From Desulfospira joergensenii DSM 10085 (lineage in GTDB: Bacteria; Desulfobacterota; Desulfobacteria; Desulfobacterales; Desulfobacteraceae): 64,000 bases of DNA. Each line of letters starts with the position of its first letter. Positions within the stretch are counted from its first letter, which is position 1. Positions 25,727-35,700 of the stretch are shown here, in pieces. The notes beneath the pieces are model-generated. The model worked only from the letters and a program-made list of their open reading frames with translations. It did no database searches and had not been told where the DNA came from. The position numbers were made by a program, and so were the translations under genes. The DNA lies in NCBI RefSeq assembly GCF_000420085.1, contig NZ_ATUG01000002.1, forward strand, positions 1,798,001-1,862,000. The letters run 5' to 3'.

Positions 25727-26166
25727 AAGATTATCAACGATCTCTTAAAAGGGCAGGTCTGTTCTGCTTTGGCCTGTCCCTGTTCCAGGCCGGGATCGGG
25801 TTTTCCCCATCCCTGAGTTTATACTTTGGCGCACCCGAGACCCTGGTACAAAATTATCCTGGGCTGATCATCACAAGCCTTTTGATCGCCGGATTCCTTG
25901 CCCTGTTCGGTCTCTTTGCCCTGTCCGGCGCCGGATTGATTCAAAGGCTGCCGGCACTCCGGCCGGCTCTTGTCCTGATCAGCCTGATCTTTCTGGTCCG
26001 CGGCCTGTTGATTTTACCTGAACTGCTCGCTGTCACCGGTTTAATTGAACTCTCCATTCCAATGGCCATGCGGTTTGTCTTTTTTTCAGGGGGTTCCTTA
26101 CTCATTGGGTTGATTTTTGCCAGGGGTACGATTGCCGGCTGGCCTTGGTTTCCGGTCTCATCTTAA
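25723..26166 (+). CDS. Small four-helix membrane protein paired with the ArsA-like ATPase
   Basis: 147 residues with four predicted membrane helices (LFCFGLSLFQAGIGF..., GLIITSLLIAGFLALFGLFAL, LVLISLIFLVRGLLIL, FVFFSGGSLLIGLIFA). The ATG overlaps the last bases of the ATPase gene (ATGA), so the two are translationally coupled. I recognise no family. A function with the ATPase is likely from coupling alone. Confidence 0.65.
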   Translation: MKDYQRSLKRAGLFCFGLSLFQAGIGFSPSLSLYFGAPETLVQNYPGLIITSLLIAGFLALFGLFALSGAGLIQRLPALRPALVLISLIFLVRGLLILPELLAVTGLIELSIPMAMRFVFFSGGSLLIGLIFARGTIAGWPWFPVSS

Positions 26167-26266
26167 TGATAGGTCAAGTCTGCTCTCGACCCTTTGGAAC
26201 TCCTTGGATGACCCAGGTTTATTTGAAAATCATTTATCCCCATATCTTCATCAACGCGGATCTATT

Positions 26267-27967
26267 TTAGATTTTAAATTGATGGACCATTACATCAAGA
26301 TTTTCTGCCAATTTAGATAATTCAGATGCACTCGTACTCACACTCTGGCTGCCATTGCTTATCTCACCTGCCGCCTGACTCACCTGTGCGATATCTTGGG
26401 ACACTTCGCCAGCTACGGCGGAGGTTTGATTCACACTCTCATTGACATCCTGAACCCCCGCTGCAGCTTGGCTCACGTTGTTTGAAATTTCCTGAGTAGT
26501 GGCAGACTGCTCCTCAATAGCCGTTGCTACGGTGGTTACAATATCATTTATCTCATTAATAACAGTTACAATTGATTCGATTGCGTTAATGGATTCAGCT
26601 GTGGTTGCCTGCACATCTGAAATTTTTTCATTGATCTCACGGGTCGCCTCTGCTGTCTGTTGTGCAAGTGCCTTTATCTCTCCGGCAACAACGGCAAACC
26701 CTTTTCCGGCCTCTCCTGCCCTTGCCGCCTCAATTGTTGCATTCAAAGCCAGAAGGTTTGTTTGTTCTGAAATATCCGATATGGTTTCAGTGACTTTGTT
26801 GATATCTGAAGCAGCTCTGCCAAGTTTATCCACTTTCCCGGATACCTCCTTGGCTGCTTGAACTGCCAGAGAAGTTGTTTCACTGCCTTTTGATGTGTTG
26901 TTGGCAATTTCATTGATTGTAGCGGTCATCTCTTCAGACGCAGAAACAATCATTTGAATGCTTGCAGATGTCTGTTCAATGGCAGCAGAGACGCTGTTCA
27001 TATTTGTTGTCATTTCTTCGGCAGCGGCAGCAACGCTGTTTGATCTTTCCGCTGTCTGCGTCGAATGGGTATTCATTTGTTCCGAGACGGATGAAAGTTC
27101 TGTGGAAGAAGAGGTAAGGGTGCCAACGCCGGTGGATATATCCTTGAATATTTTTCGAAGGCTCATGGACATAGAATCCATTGCACTCAGAAGCTTTCCG
27201 ATTTCATCTTTCCGGTCAATTTTCAGGCGTTGAGTCAAGTCACCTTTGGCAAGCGCATTGGCAAAGATGACAGCAGAATTAATTGGTTTTTCTATTGAAA
27301 ATGAAATCATAATACCAAAGAAAACACTGGTACAGACACCTATAATTAATAAAATACCGATAATTGTTTTGGATCTTTTTCCCTCCGAAATAACCCTTGT
27401 TGAAACATGATGAACCATTTCGAGTCCAGCCTCCAAGAGGACTTCAGCACCGGACTCAAATTTATAAATATTTTCTTTCAGGGGTTTCATTAACCCGTTT
27501 GCCTTTTGAGGCGTGATACTCTTGTCAGATAAAACGGTCTTGGTCAGCTCTATAAACCCTTCCGTATATTTGGCATATGATAACCGGGCTTCGAGAATCG
27601 CTTTCTTTGCTTCACCAGAAAGGTGAGGATCTGCTTCAACTATCTTAACCAAGTCCTCAATAAGGGCCGCAGTTTTCTTTTCAACCTTTTGAAATTTATT
27701 GATATAATCGGTCTGTTTTTTATTTTTCCCGATATTAAGAAAAAAATCCTTCTCATATCGTCGATGCTGCAATGCGAGAATTTTTAATTCCTCGGATTTC
27801 TGAAAAAAAAGAAGATCCTTTTCAACCATGTCACCCACATTTGAAACACTGCTGGATATGCGGATAAATCCGATTCCCCCAACGACAACCACAATCAAAG
27901 AAACGAATAAAAAGCTGCCAATCAACTTTTTTCCGATGGACAAATTAGCAAACCATTTTATACCCAT
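26267..27967 (-). CDS. Methyl-accepting chemotaxis protein
   Basis: 566 residues counted from the ATG at 27967, which follows AGGGGGTGACC; an ATG seven codons upstream is less likely. It has an N-terminal membrane segment ([20 protein letters not shown]), a ~170-residue periplasmic helical domain, a second segment ([21 protein letters not shown]), a HAMP domain ([25 protein letters not shown]) and a long signalling coiled coil. The hairpin tip is [31 protein letters not shown], which binds CheA and CheW. The periplasmic ligand is unknown. No other chemotaxis gene is nearby, so it is an orphan receptor. Confidence 0.92.
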   Translation of the reverse strand: MGIKWFANLSIGKKLIGSFLFVSLIVVVVGGIGFIRISSSVSNVGDMVEKDLLFFQKSEELKILALQHRRYEKDFFLNIGKNKKQTDYINKFQKVEKKTAALIEDLVKIVEADPHLSGEAKKAILEARLSYAKYTEGFIELTKTVLSDKSITPQKANGLMKPLKENIYKFESGAEVLLEAGLEMVHHVSTRVISEGKRSKTIIGILLIIGVCTSVFFGIMISFSIEKPINSAVIFANALAKGDLTQRLKIDRKDEIGKLLSAMDSMSMSLRKIFKDISTGVGTLTSSSTELSSVSEQMNTHSTQTAERSNSVAAAAEEMTTNMNSVSAAIEQTSASIQMIVSASEEMTATINEIANNTSKGSETTSLAVQAAKEVSGKVDKLGRAASDINKVTETISDISEQTNLLALNATIEAARAGEAGKGFAVVAGEIKALAQQTAEATREINEKISDVQATTAESINAIESIVTVINEINDIVTTVATAIEEQSATTQEISNNVSQAAAGVQDVNESVNQTSAVAGEVSQDIAQVSQAAGEISNGSQSVSTSASELSKLAENLDVMVHQFKI

Positions 27968-28314
27968 GGTCACCCCCTTAAGCGGCAAATAAATTTGGAT
28001 AATTTTTGAACTTCTTTACTCTTTTGGGATGTAAGCTTCCATGCCTCTATTGTTGCTCCGACGATTAAATATCTTATCTTTTAATCCCCTGACCGGAGGC
28101 TCAAGCCCATGTGAAAATGGGAAATAAAAAATCAAACCCGGATGGGGGTGTATTGAATTTCTGAAACAATAATAGAGCTGAAAGTCTTTGATTTTTATAT
28201 GTTATCTTTACTTTGCGGGAAAAGCAAGATCGTTTTAAAGCAGCATATAAGAATCGATTCTTTTTAAGAAAGGCCTGCCGCGAAGGCAGGCCTCCTGGTT
28301 TGCTGATAGGTGAT
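27968..28314. other. Intergenic region with the metF terminator
   Basis: No gene is visible in about 350 bases. The left part is the upstream region of the chemoreceptor gene. The right end holds the metF terminator (28271-28293), listed separately. Confidence 0.5.
28271..28293 (-). terminator. Terminator of metF
   Basis: A perfect 9-bp stem (AGGCCTGCC with GGCAGGCCT) and a 5-base loop, followed on the minus strand by TTTCTT. It lies 22 bases past the metF stop. Confidence 0.85.
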
Positions 28315-29190
28315 TTACAGCAGGCCCTCCTGTTTCAGCCGGGTGAGGATCTCCCGGGTGGAGCGGCTCCGGTTCATGGTGTAAAAATGGAGACCGCCCG
28401 CGCCCCTGTCCAGAAGGCCTCTGCATTGCTCTGCGGCAAAGTCGATTCCCAGGTCGAGTACCGCATCGGCATCATCGGGATCAACCCCGTCCAGTTTTTC
28501 CTGTAAGGGGGGGACAATGCTCGATCCGCAGACCTTGGACAATATCCGGGTCAGCTTGACCGTATAGACCGGCATGATGCCCGGGATAATGGGAATGGTG
28601 ACCCCGGCCTTCCGGCATTGGTCCACATAGGAGAAGAAAAAATCATTGTCGTAAAAGTATTGAACCACCACGTACTCGGCACCGGAGTCCTGCTTGAGCT
28701 TAAGGAATTCAATGTCCTTTTCCAGGCTGACGGCCTCCACATGGCCTTCGGGGTAGCCGGCGCAGCCCAGGGTAAAATCATATCTGGATTTGATGAATGC
28801 CAAAAGATCGGATGCATGGGGAAAACTGTCCGGATGGGGGGTGAAATCCTTGTCCTTGGGCTTGTCGCCCCGGATGACAAAGATGGTTTCCACACCCAGG
28901 GCCTTATATTTGTCCAGAACATCTGTGATTTCATCGGGACCCAGACCGTACCCGGCAATATAGGCTACGCCGGGCAGGTTTTTTTCTTTTAATACGGTTT
29001 TAACGGTCTGGTATGATCCGTCCCGGGTGGATCCTCCGGCCCCGAAGGTCACGGAATAATAGTCCGGGTTCATGGGAGATAATTCATCAAGGGTGGTATG
29101 AAAACCTTCCCGGGTTTTGTCGTCCCGGAAGGGGAAAAATTCCATGGAAACAATCGGCTGTCTGTTTTTATAGAGGTCTGTTACGCGCAT
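28315..29190 (-). CDS. metF: 5,10-methylenetetrahydrofolate reductase
   Basis: 291 residues, a full-length MetF. The TIM barrel shows the substrate Glu in the opening VSMEFFPFRDD, then YYSVTFGAGGSTRDGS, IRGDKPK, YPEGH and VVQYFYDNDFFFSYVD. These are the FAD- and folate-binding segments of the family. It reduces methylene-THF to methyl-THF, which supplies methionine synthesis and, in acetogenic or CO2-fixing anaerobes, the methyl branch of the Wood-Ljungdahl pathway. It is not next to Wood-Ljungdahl genes in this window. The gene appears to be transcribed alone. Confidence 0.93.
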   Translation of the reverse strand: MRVTDLYKNRQPIVSMEFFPFRDDKTREGFHTTLDELSPMNPDYYSVTFGAGGSTRDGSYQTVKTVLKEKNLPGVAYIAGYGLGPDEITDVLDKYKALGVETIFVIRGDKPKDKDFTPHPDSFPHASDLLAFIKSRYDFTLGCAGYPEGHVEAVSLEKDIEFLKLKQDSGAEYVVVQYFYDNDFFFSYVDQCRKAGVTIPIIPGIMPVYTVKLTRILSKVCGSSIVPPLQEKLDGVDPDDADAVLDLGIDFAAEQCRGLLDRGAGGLHFYTMNRSRSTREILTRLKQEGLL

Positions 29191-29434
29191 GAATAATCTC
29201 CTTTTAATGACTAAAAATTGACTTGTTCAATCAAAACACTTTTTGTAATCGCTGCAAAGCCCATGCCTGAAAGGGCAGGGGGAATTAGAATTGAATAAAA
29301 AACGGCGGGTCGCCTTATTTAAAGGAGGGTGCCCATCTTCCTGTCCGATTCTCCCATTGGCCGGGACAGGGAAAATAGATGCAGGTTTGAGACTCTTTGT
29401 CGCAGGTGTGAGGCTGAAATTTCAGGTGATTTCA

Positions 29435-30505
29435 TCAGGCCACGGTAATGCCCGGCGATTTGGTTTCCCGGACCCGGCCGACCAGGGCGGCATGTTCGAC
29501 GCCTGCATCTTTGAGGCTTTTGATCAGTTCTTGGGCCTGCCTCTCCGGGCATCCCATGAGCAGCCCCCCGGAGGTCTGGGGATCAAAGAGGATATCCCGG
29601 GTGATGGGGGTGATGCCGGGCTCAAGGGTAACCATGTCCTGGCGGAACCGCCGGTTGGCATGGGCCCCGGCCGGTACCAGCCCCATGGAGGCAAAGTCCT
29701 CAACCTCATCCAGAAGGGGGATGGCCCGGTTCTCCAGAATAACGGACAGGGATGTTCCGTCGATCATCTCGGCCAGATGTCCCAGGAGGCCGAACCCGGT
29801 AATGTCGGTGCAGGCGGTGATGGGAAACCGGGCCATGACAACGGCCGCATCCTTGTTGAGCATGGCCATGAGGCGGATGGCGGACCGGGTGGCCCGGTCC
29901 GAGGCCAGGCCGCCTTTGATGGCCGTGTTGAGGATCCCGGTCCCCAGGGGCTTGGTCAGGACCAGGCAGTCCCCGGGGCGCAGTCCCTGGTTGGCCAGTA
30001 TCTTTTGGGGATGGACAAATCCGGTGACGGACAGGCCGTATTTCAGTTCTTCGTCTTCAATGCTGTGGCCCCCCAGGAGAACGGTCTCTGCTTCCCTAAG
30101 CTTGTCAATACCCCCGGCCAGGATCTCCTTGAGAATATCTCCCCCCATTTTCTGCAGGGGGAAGGCAACTAGGTTCATGGCGGTTTTGGGGACCCCGCCC
30201 ATGGCATAGACATCGGAGAGGGCATTGGCCGCAGCAATCCGGCCGAACTCAAAGGGATCATCCACGATGGGCGTGAAGAAATCAACGGTCTGGATCAGGG
30301 CCAGGTCGTCGGAAACCCTGTACACACCTGCATCATCCGCAGTTCCAAGTCCGATGATCACATCTTTGTCTCCCGGGATGTCAAGTCCGCACAATGCCTT
30401 TGCCAGGTCCCCCGGCGGCAGTTTGGACGCTCATCCGGCCCCTTTTACGGTGCGGGTGAGAAAAATGTCCCTGGGATCTGTTTTTATTTTTTTATCTGTT
30501 GCCAT
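29435..30505 (-). CDS. selD: Selenophosphate synthetase, a selenoprotein (Sec at residue 25)
   Basis: 356 residues when the in-frame TGA at 30431-30433 is read as selenocysteine. The ATG is at 30505. The active-site segment reads KGAG-Sec-ASK, aligning with Cys17 and Lys20 of E. coli SelD (Sec25, Lys28 here). Next come GTADDAGVYR (ATP/Mg site), GAIANALSDVYAMGG-like NALSDVYAMGGVP, and the C-terminal FDPQTSGGLL. Without read-through a gene caller starts at an internal ATG at 30394 and loses the catalytic residue. SelD makes selenophosphate, the selenium donor for Sec, so this enzyme supports its own synthesis and that of the second selenoprotein at 36918. The selA/selB/selC genes are outside the window. 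Confidence 0.93.
30407..30433 (-). promoter_or_regulatory. Sec UGA codon and candidate SECIS element of selD
   Basis: The UGA is read on the minus strand at 30433-30431. Two bases downstream a short stem GUCC (30428-30425) can pair with GGAC (30410-30407), with a loop of about 14 bases rich in G and C. This is a weak match to the bacterial SECIS form; the evidence for Sec rests mostly on protein alignment. Confidence 0.5.
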
Positions 30506-30731
30506 GGAGCTTTTCCTGATTTCTGGATAACGGCCTGTGAAACTCTTCTCCGGCACCCGGACACAAACGAATCCGGGGTATCATCAAGTTCTGTATGAAG
30601 AATAACATGGGATTCCATTATCAGGCCCAGGGGGTTTATGCAAATGAAAAATACCGGGATCCCTTCCGGCAAAAGGTCTGAAAGGGAAAATGGGGCAGGT
30701 CCGGCTGCTTGAAATTCTCAAATCTCTGGTT

Positions 30732-32342
30732 TTAATTTTTCAAGAGCCGGGTCTTTTCCGTAAACTGGGGGTAGAGGGCCATGGAGGAGTACAGGGGGTG
30801 GCCGTAATCCACGGAATCCCACCGGAAGCTGAGCATCTTGGCGTACATGACCGGATAGGCCACGGCGTCGCTCAGGATTTTGATCTGGGCCTGCTGCCAT
30901 AAAAGGATCTGTTTTTTGGGGTTGATCTCCAGGCGGGCTTTTTCAATGAGATGGTCGATGCCCGAGTAATGGGCAAAATTGGTGTCCGGCCGGATCCCGG
31001 TTACAAGGATGGAGTCTGAATGGAAAAACCGGGTCAGGAAGACGTCGGCATTGGGCCGCCATGCCGCATAGATCACAATGGGGCGGGGATGGTTCCGGAT
31101 CACCCTATGCATCCCGGAGTGGGGAAGGATATCCACCCGGCACTCAATCTTGATCCGGGCCAGCAGTTCCTTTAAAATCCGGTAATAATGGCGGTAGACC
31201 CGTTTTTCAGATCCCACCAGGTCGAGACTAAACCCATTGGGGTATCCGGCTTCGGCCAGCAGCTTCCCGGCCTTTTCAAGGTCTTGTTCATAGAGGAGCC
31301 CCAGTTGATCCACCCCGGTCCGGGTGAGTCCGCCTGGAAGAAACCGGGCCGGTACCGGGGAGAAGACCGGGCCTCCCAGGTTCTTGCTGTAAACCTCCAG
31401 AAACGCCTTCCGGTCCAGGGCATACATAATTGCCTTTCTCACCCGGATGTCGTCCATGGGCGGGATCCGGGTGTTGAGGTAAATAACGGCCACCTCCCCG
31501 GGGCCGTGGGCATCGGCCTCAATACCTCCATGCCTGAGCAGAGACCGGGTAAAACCCTTTTCTCCGGATCCGATGATCACGTCCAGGGAGCCGTCCAGCA
31601 GCCCCTGTTTTCTCTTTTCCGTTTTGGGGACAAAAAGAATATCCACCCCGTCCAGAAGGGGACTGCCCCTGAAATACTCTTTATGGGCGCGTAAACAAAG
31701 CTTTTTGCCCGGAACATGGGATTGGAACATGAAAGGGCCGGTGCCCACCGGGTGCTGCTGATGGGCCTCATATCCCATTTCTTCCACGGCTCTTTTGCTG
31801 AGGATGAATCCTCCGTTGTAGTTGGTGATCTTGGGGAAAAACAGGATGGAGGAGATGGGATCGTCCAGGATGAACCGGATCGTATAGGCGTCCTGCTTTT
31901 CAAGGGAAATCCCCTTGTACTCGCCGGCATAGGCGGATCGCTTCTCATCGGCCGCCTTTGCAAAGGAAAAGAGTACATCGTCCGCGGTCAGTTCATGGGC
32001 CGGGGTTTTCGGGCCGGGATGAAACATGACTCCTTTGCGAAGCTCAACCGTCCAGACCTGCCGGTTGCCCTCCATGGTCAGCTTGGGCATCCGGACTGCC
32101 AGGTCCGGCTCAATGGCCGGAGCATCCCCGGGTTTATACCGGAGCAGGCCGTTGAAGACCATGTCGGCAAAGGCCCGGTCCTGGGAACCGGCCGCATAAT
32201 GGGGATCCATTTTTCCCATGCCCGAGACATGGACGGCAAATTTCAGGATTTTATCCTGCCTGCTCCGGCTGGAATAGGCAGACCCGTTCCCCAGTAATAA
32301 AGGGATCAGGATCAATGCGATGAATGATTTGACGTAGGCCAT
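30732..32342 (-). CDS. ABC transporter substrate-binding protein, family 5 (oligopeptide type)
   Basis: 536 residues with a signal peptide (FIALILIPLLLGNGSAYS). The family-5 fold is recognisable from MDPHYAAGSQDRAFADMVFNGLL, WTVELRKGVMFHPG, DDVLFSFAKAAD, NYNGGFILSKRAVEEMG, VGTGPFMFQS, the hinge region VRKAIMYALDRKAFLE, and LLAEAGYPNGFSLDL. It would deliver peptides or another ligand to a Dpp/Opp-type permease, but no permease or ATPase gene is adjacent, so it is an orphan. It lies between hrpA and selD on the same strand. Confidence 0.87.
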   Translation of the reverse strand: MAYVKSFIALILIPLLLGNGSAYSSRSRQDKILKFAVHVSGMGKMDPHYAAGSQDRAFADMVFNGLLRYKPGDAPAIEPDLAVRMPKLTMEGNRQVWTVELRKGVMFHPGPKTPAHELTADDVLFSFAKAADEKRSAYAGEYKGISLEKQDAYTIRFILDDPISSILFFPKITNYNGGFILSKRAVEEMGYEAHQQHPVGTGPFMFQSHVPGKKLCLRAHKEYFRGSPLLDGVDILFVPKTEKRKQGLLDGSLDVIIGSGEKGFTRSLLRHGGIEADAHGPGEVAVIYLNTRIPPMDDIRVRKAIMYALDRKAFLEVYSKNLGGPVFSPVPARFLPGGLTRTGVDQLGLLYEQDLEKAGKLLAEAGYPNGFSLDLVGSEKRVYRHYYRILKELLARIKIECRVDILPHSGMHRVIRNHPRPIVIYAAWRPNADVFLTRFFHSDSILVTGIRPDTNFAHYSGIDHLIEKARLEINPKKQILLWQQAQIKILSDAVAYPVMYAKMLSFRWDSVDYGHPLYSSMALYPQFTEKTRLLKN

Positions 32343-32711
32343 GGAATCAATCCCTGGATCGTTTTTTTGAATGTAAAGGTCCGGTCCCCAAACAATAGGA
32401 CGCGGGTCAGTTTCTTGTCAAGGTAAAACAGCTCAAACCAAATCTCCTTTAAGCACTCGGCCGGGGAAGGGGAAAACTTAACCTTAGAGGGGGCAAAAAT
32501 CGGAAGAGATTCAGCTTCGGGAATGGGGCCAAACCATCCGTGGATCTCTACCGGAAAGGTCCGGTAACAAAGGCGATGGGGCCTTTCTGGTTTTCAAGAA
32601 AGGAAAAATCTGAAGGGGGGAAAGGCGAATTCAGAACTCCCTCTTTTTCATGATATCTGACATGATTTCAAGTGCTTTCCTTTTTTGCAAATTTTTTATT
32701 TAAAACTGGAA
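32343..32711. other. Intergenic region between hrpA and the binding-protein gene
   Basis: About 370 bases with no gene. It has one short hairpin (CCTTTCT/AGAAAGG at 32582-32603) without a T run on either strand, so I do not call it a terminator. A promoter for the binding-protein gene is presumably here but I cannot place it. Confidence 0.45.
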
Positions 32712-35700
32712 TTAAATCATGGTGGAGATGGCAGACATCTCTTTTTCCAGAATTTTTGCCGATACCTTGACCCGGGTCTTGATTTCCTGGGCAAAGACGG
32801 AGATCTTGTACTCCTCCAGGAGCCAGTAAAAGGCCTCTGCCCGGTCGGCCTTTTCCCGGGAAGAGGTGTCGGAAAGGGAGGCGACAAGGGTTTCCAGCTG
32901 ACGCTGAAAAGGCTGGATCAGGGAGGATTTCTGGCTCTCCCGAACCGGATTGTCCGCTCCCCGCTGGGCCCGGATCCGGATGCAGGCGATATAGCGGTGA
33001 AGTTCCTTGATCCGGTCAAGGTCGTAGAGTTCCAGGAAATTGGGGGGGACCAGGTTTTTCAGGTCCTGGAACAGACGGGTGAGGATCGTGAATGTGGCCG
33101 GGCTTTTTTCATGTTTCAGGGAAAGCTTCTGGATCAGGGAAAAGCATTCCCCGTACTCCTCTCCCAGGGCCAGGACGGTACGGATAAACTCCATGGTGAG
33201 ATTGTACAGATCCGGCCGGACTGCCTGGGCATGGGCAAGGAATCGGGCCCGGGTCCGTATGTTTTCTGCAAAGAGGGCCCGGACCAGGGCCCGGGTCACG
33301 GAAGAAGTGAAATCACCGGGGGTGCTGAAATAGGGCGCGATCTGCCGGAGACCCGATGCCATTTTAATATCTTTTTTCATGGCCTTGAAATCCTCGGGAA
33401 AACAGATTTGAAAAAGCCTGGCAACGCCCCGGGCATGTTCTTTTTCCGCCTGGGCCCTGGAGGTAAAGAGCCGCAGGCAAAGGTCATCTCCTTCGATTTT
33501 CAGGCCCGGGTAAAGTTTCTGGCTGAGCCCGTTGGCCAGGGGGATGTCTTGAGGTTCAAGGTCGGGAAAAGACCATTCCCGGATCCCGGTGCGTTCAAAT
33601 TCCTTGCGGACCCGGTCAACGGCATCCGTCTCCGGCTGTTTTTTCCGGTCCGGAAATTCTCCCAGGATGGACAGATCCCTCATGGTCTTGATGGGTTTTC
33701 CCTTTTCGTCCTGGATGGAGATCCTCATCTTCAGGTGGTCGGCCAGATTATCCTCGGACCAGACAGATGCCGGGATGGTCAGATGGAGTTTTTCCCGGAT
33801 CCAGGAAGAGAGCAGGGTGAATAAGGGTTTATCCTGCCCAATGATGTCCCGGGCGATCCTGGCGGCCGTTTCCTGTACCGGCACCAGCCTGACCCGGTAT
33901 TTTTTGGGCAGGTTTTTGATCAGGGCAATTATCTTTTCCTCCAGCAGCCCGGGTACCAGCTTGTCTAAGCTCTGGCGGGGTACCTGGGTGACCTGGGAAA
34001 CCGGGACCTTAAGGGTAACCCCGTCGTCTTCAGCCCCCGGGTTAAAGGCGTATTCCAGGGCAAACCGGCCCTGCTCGGTTTCCAGGGTGTCCGGGAAAAG
34101 GGCCAGTTTCTCCTCGTTCACCCGGGATCTCTGGAGCTCCTCAAGACTCATGTGGAGGAAGGCGTCATCCTCCAGTTCCTTGATGTATCTGGCAAAGGTG
34201 CGGATATTGAAAAAGGGCCTGGGAAGCCTGGACTGGTAAAAGAGGAAGATATCCTCTTCCGAGGCCAGGATATCCCTTTGCCGGGTCTTATTCTCCAGGT
34301 CTTCCAGGTCTTCCATGAGGGACTGGTTGTTGTCCATGAATTTGAACCGCATATGGGTTTGACCCTGGATCAGGGCCTGGCGGATAAAGATCTCCCCTGC
34401 CTCATCCGGGTTGATCCTGCCGTAGGCCCTTGGCCGTCCGCTGACAATGATCAGTCCGAACAGGGAGACCTGTTCGTCGGCCACTACCTCTCCCCGTTTC
34501 TTTTCCCACCGGGGATTGGAATAGGTATAGGTGCAGATCTCTTTACCTACCTCTTCCAGCCAGGCCGGATCGATATTGGCCACGCCCCGGGCAAAGAGCT
34601 GGGTGGTTTTGACAAATTCCGCGGCCACGATCCAGGAGCCGGCCCGGTTAAAGAGGCCGGATCCCGGGAAGATCATGGCCTGCCTGCCCTTGGTGGCATT
34701 GAAGATATTCTTTTCCTTTTTATGGGCAATATGGCCGAGGTAGCCGGCAAGAAGGGATTTATGCAGGGCAATATAGAGGGGACCGCCCAGTTCGAATTCC
34801 TTTGATTTGAGCCCAATACTTGACTTGGGCGGGTCCAGGGATTGGTCCGGGGAAAATCCGTGCTCCCGGAGCATCCGGGTGATCTGGCGGTGGATGTCCT
34901 GCCACTCCCTTATCCGTTTAAAGGAGAGGAAATGATCTGTGCAGAATTTTTTGAGTTTGGACCGGGTTTGCAGTTTTTTTTCAACCTCTTTATAGGCGTT
35001 CCAAATATTGAGGAGGGTGATGAAATCCGAAGACGGATCCCGGAACAGGCCGTGTTTCTGGTCGGCGGCCTGGGCCTTGTCCGCCGGTCTCTGGCGGACA
35101 TCGGAGATGGCCAGGGCCGTGACAATGACCACGGCCTCCTTGAGACAGGCGTTCTTCTGGGCTTCGATCAATATCCTGGACAGCTTGGGGTCCACCGGGA
35201 TTTTGGCCATGAGCCTGCCGGTCCGGGTCAGCTCATAGGCTTTTTTCCCCTTTTTATCGCCATTGGTCCGGACGTTTTTTGAGGAAATCTTTTTTGCCCG
35301 TATGGCGGAAAGCTCCATGAGGGTGTCAAACCCGTCCCGGATGCTCTTGGGAGCCGGGGGATCGATAAAGGGAAACTCGGCCACATCACCCAGGTTCAGG
35401 GAGATCATGCGCAGGATGACTTCGGCCAGGTTGGATCTCAGAATTTCCGGGGCCGTGAAAAAAGGGCGGCCGCTGAAATCCTCTTCGTCAAAGAGCCGGA
35501 TGCAGACCCCGTTCTCCACCCGGCCGCACCTTCCCAGGCGCTGGTTGGCGGAACTCTGGGAAATGGCCTGGACCGGAAGGGCCGTGGTCCGGGTCCGGGG
35601 GGAGTAGCTGGGGATCCTGGCAAGGCCGGTATCCACCACATACCGGATCCCCGGAATGGTCAGGGAGGTCTCGGCCACGTTGGTGGAAACGATGACCTTG

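Noticed and set aside
29191..29434. Possible structured RNA or riboswitch between metF and selD
   Set aside because: Some short stems (CCTGTCC/GGACAGG) exist, but no known riboswitch or small-RNA core motif could be recognised.
32685..33824. 379-residue plus-strand frame opposite hrpA
   Set aside because: A shadow of the helicase C-terminal region with no start signal.
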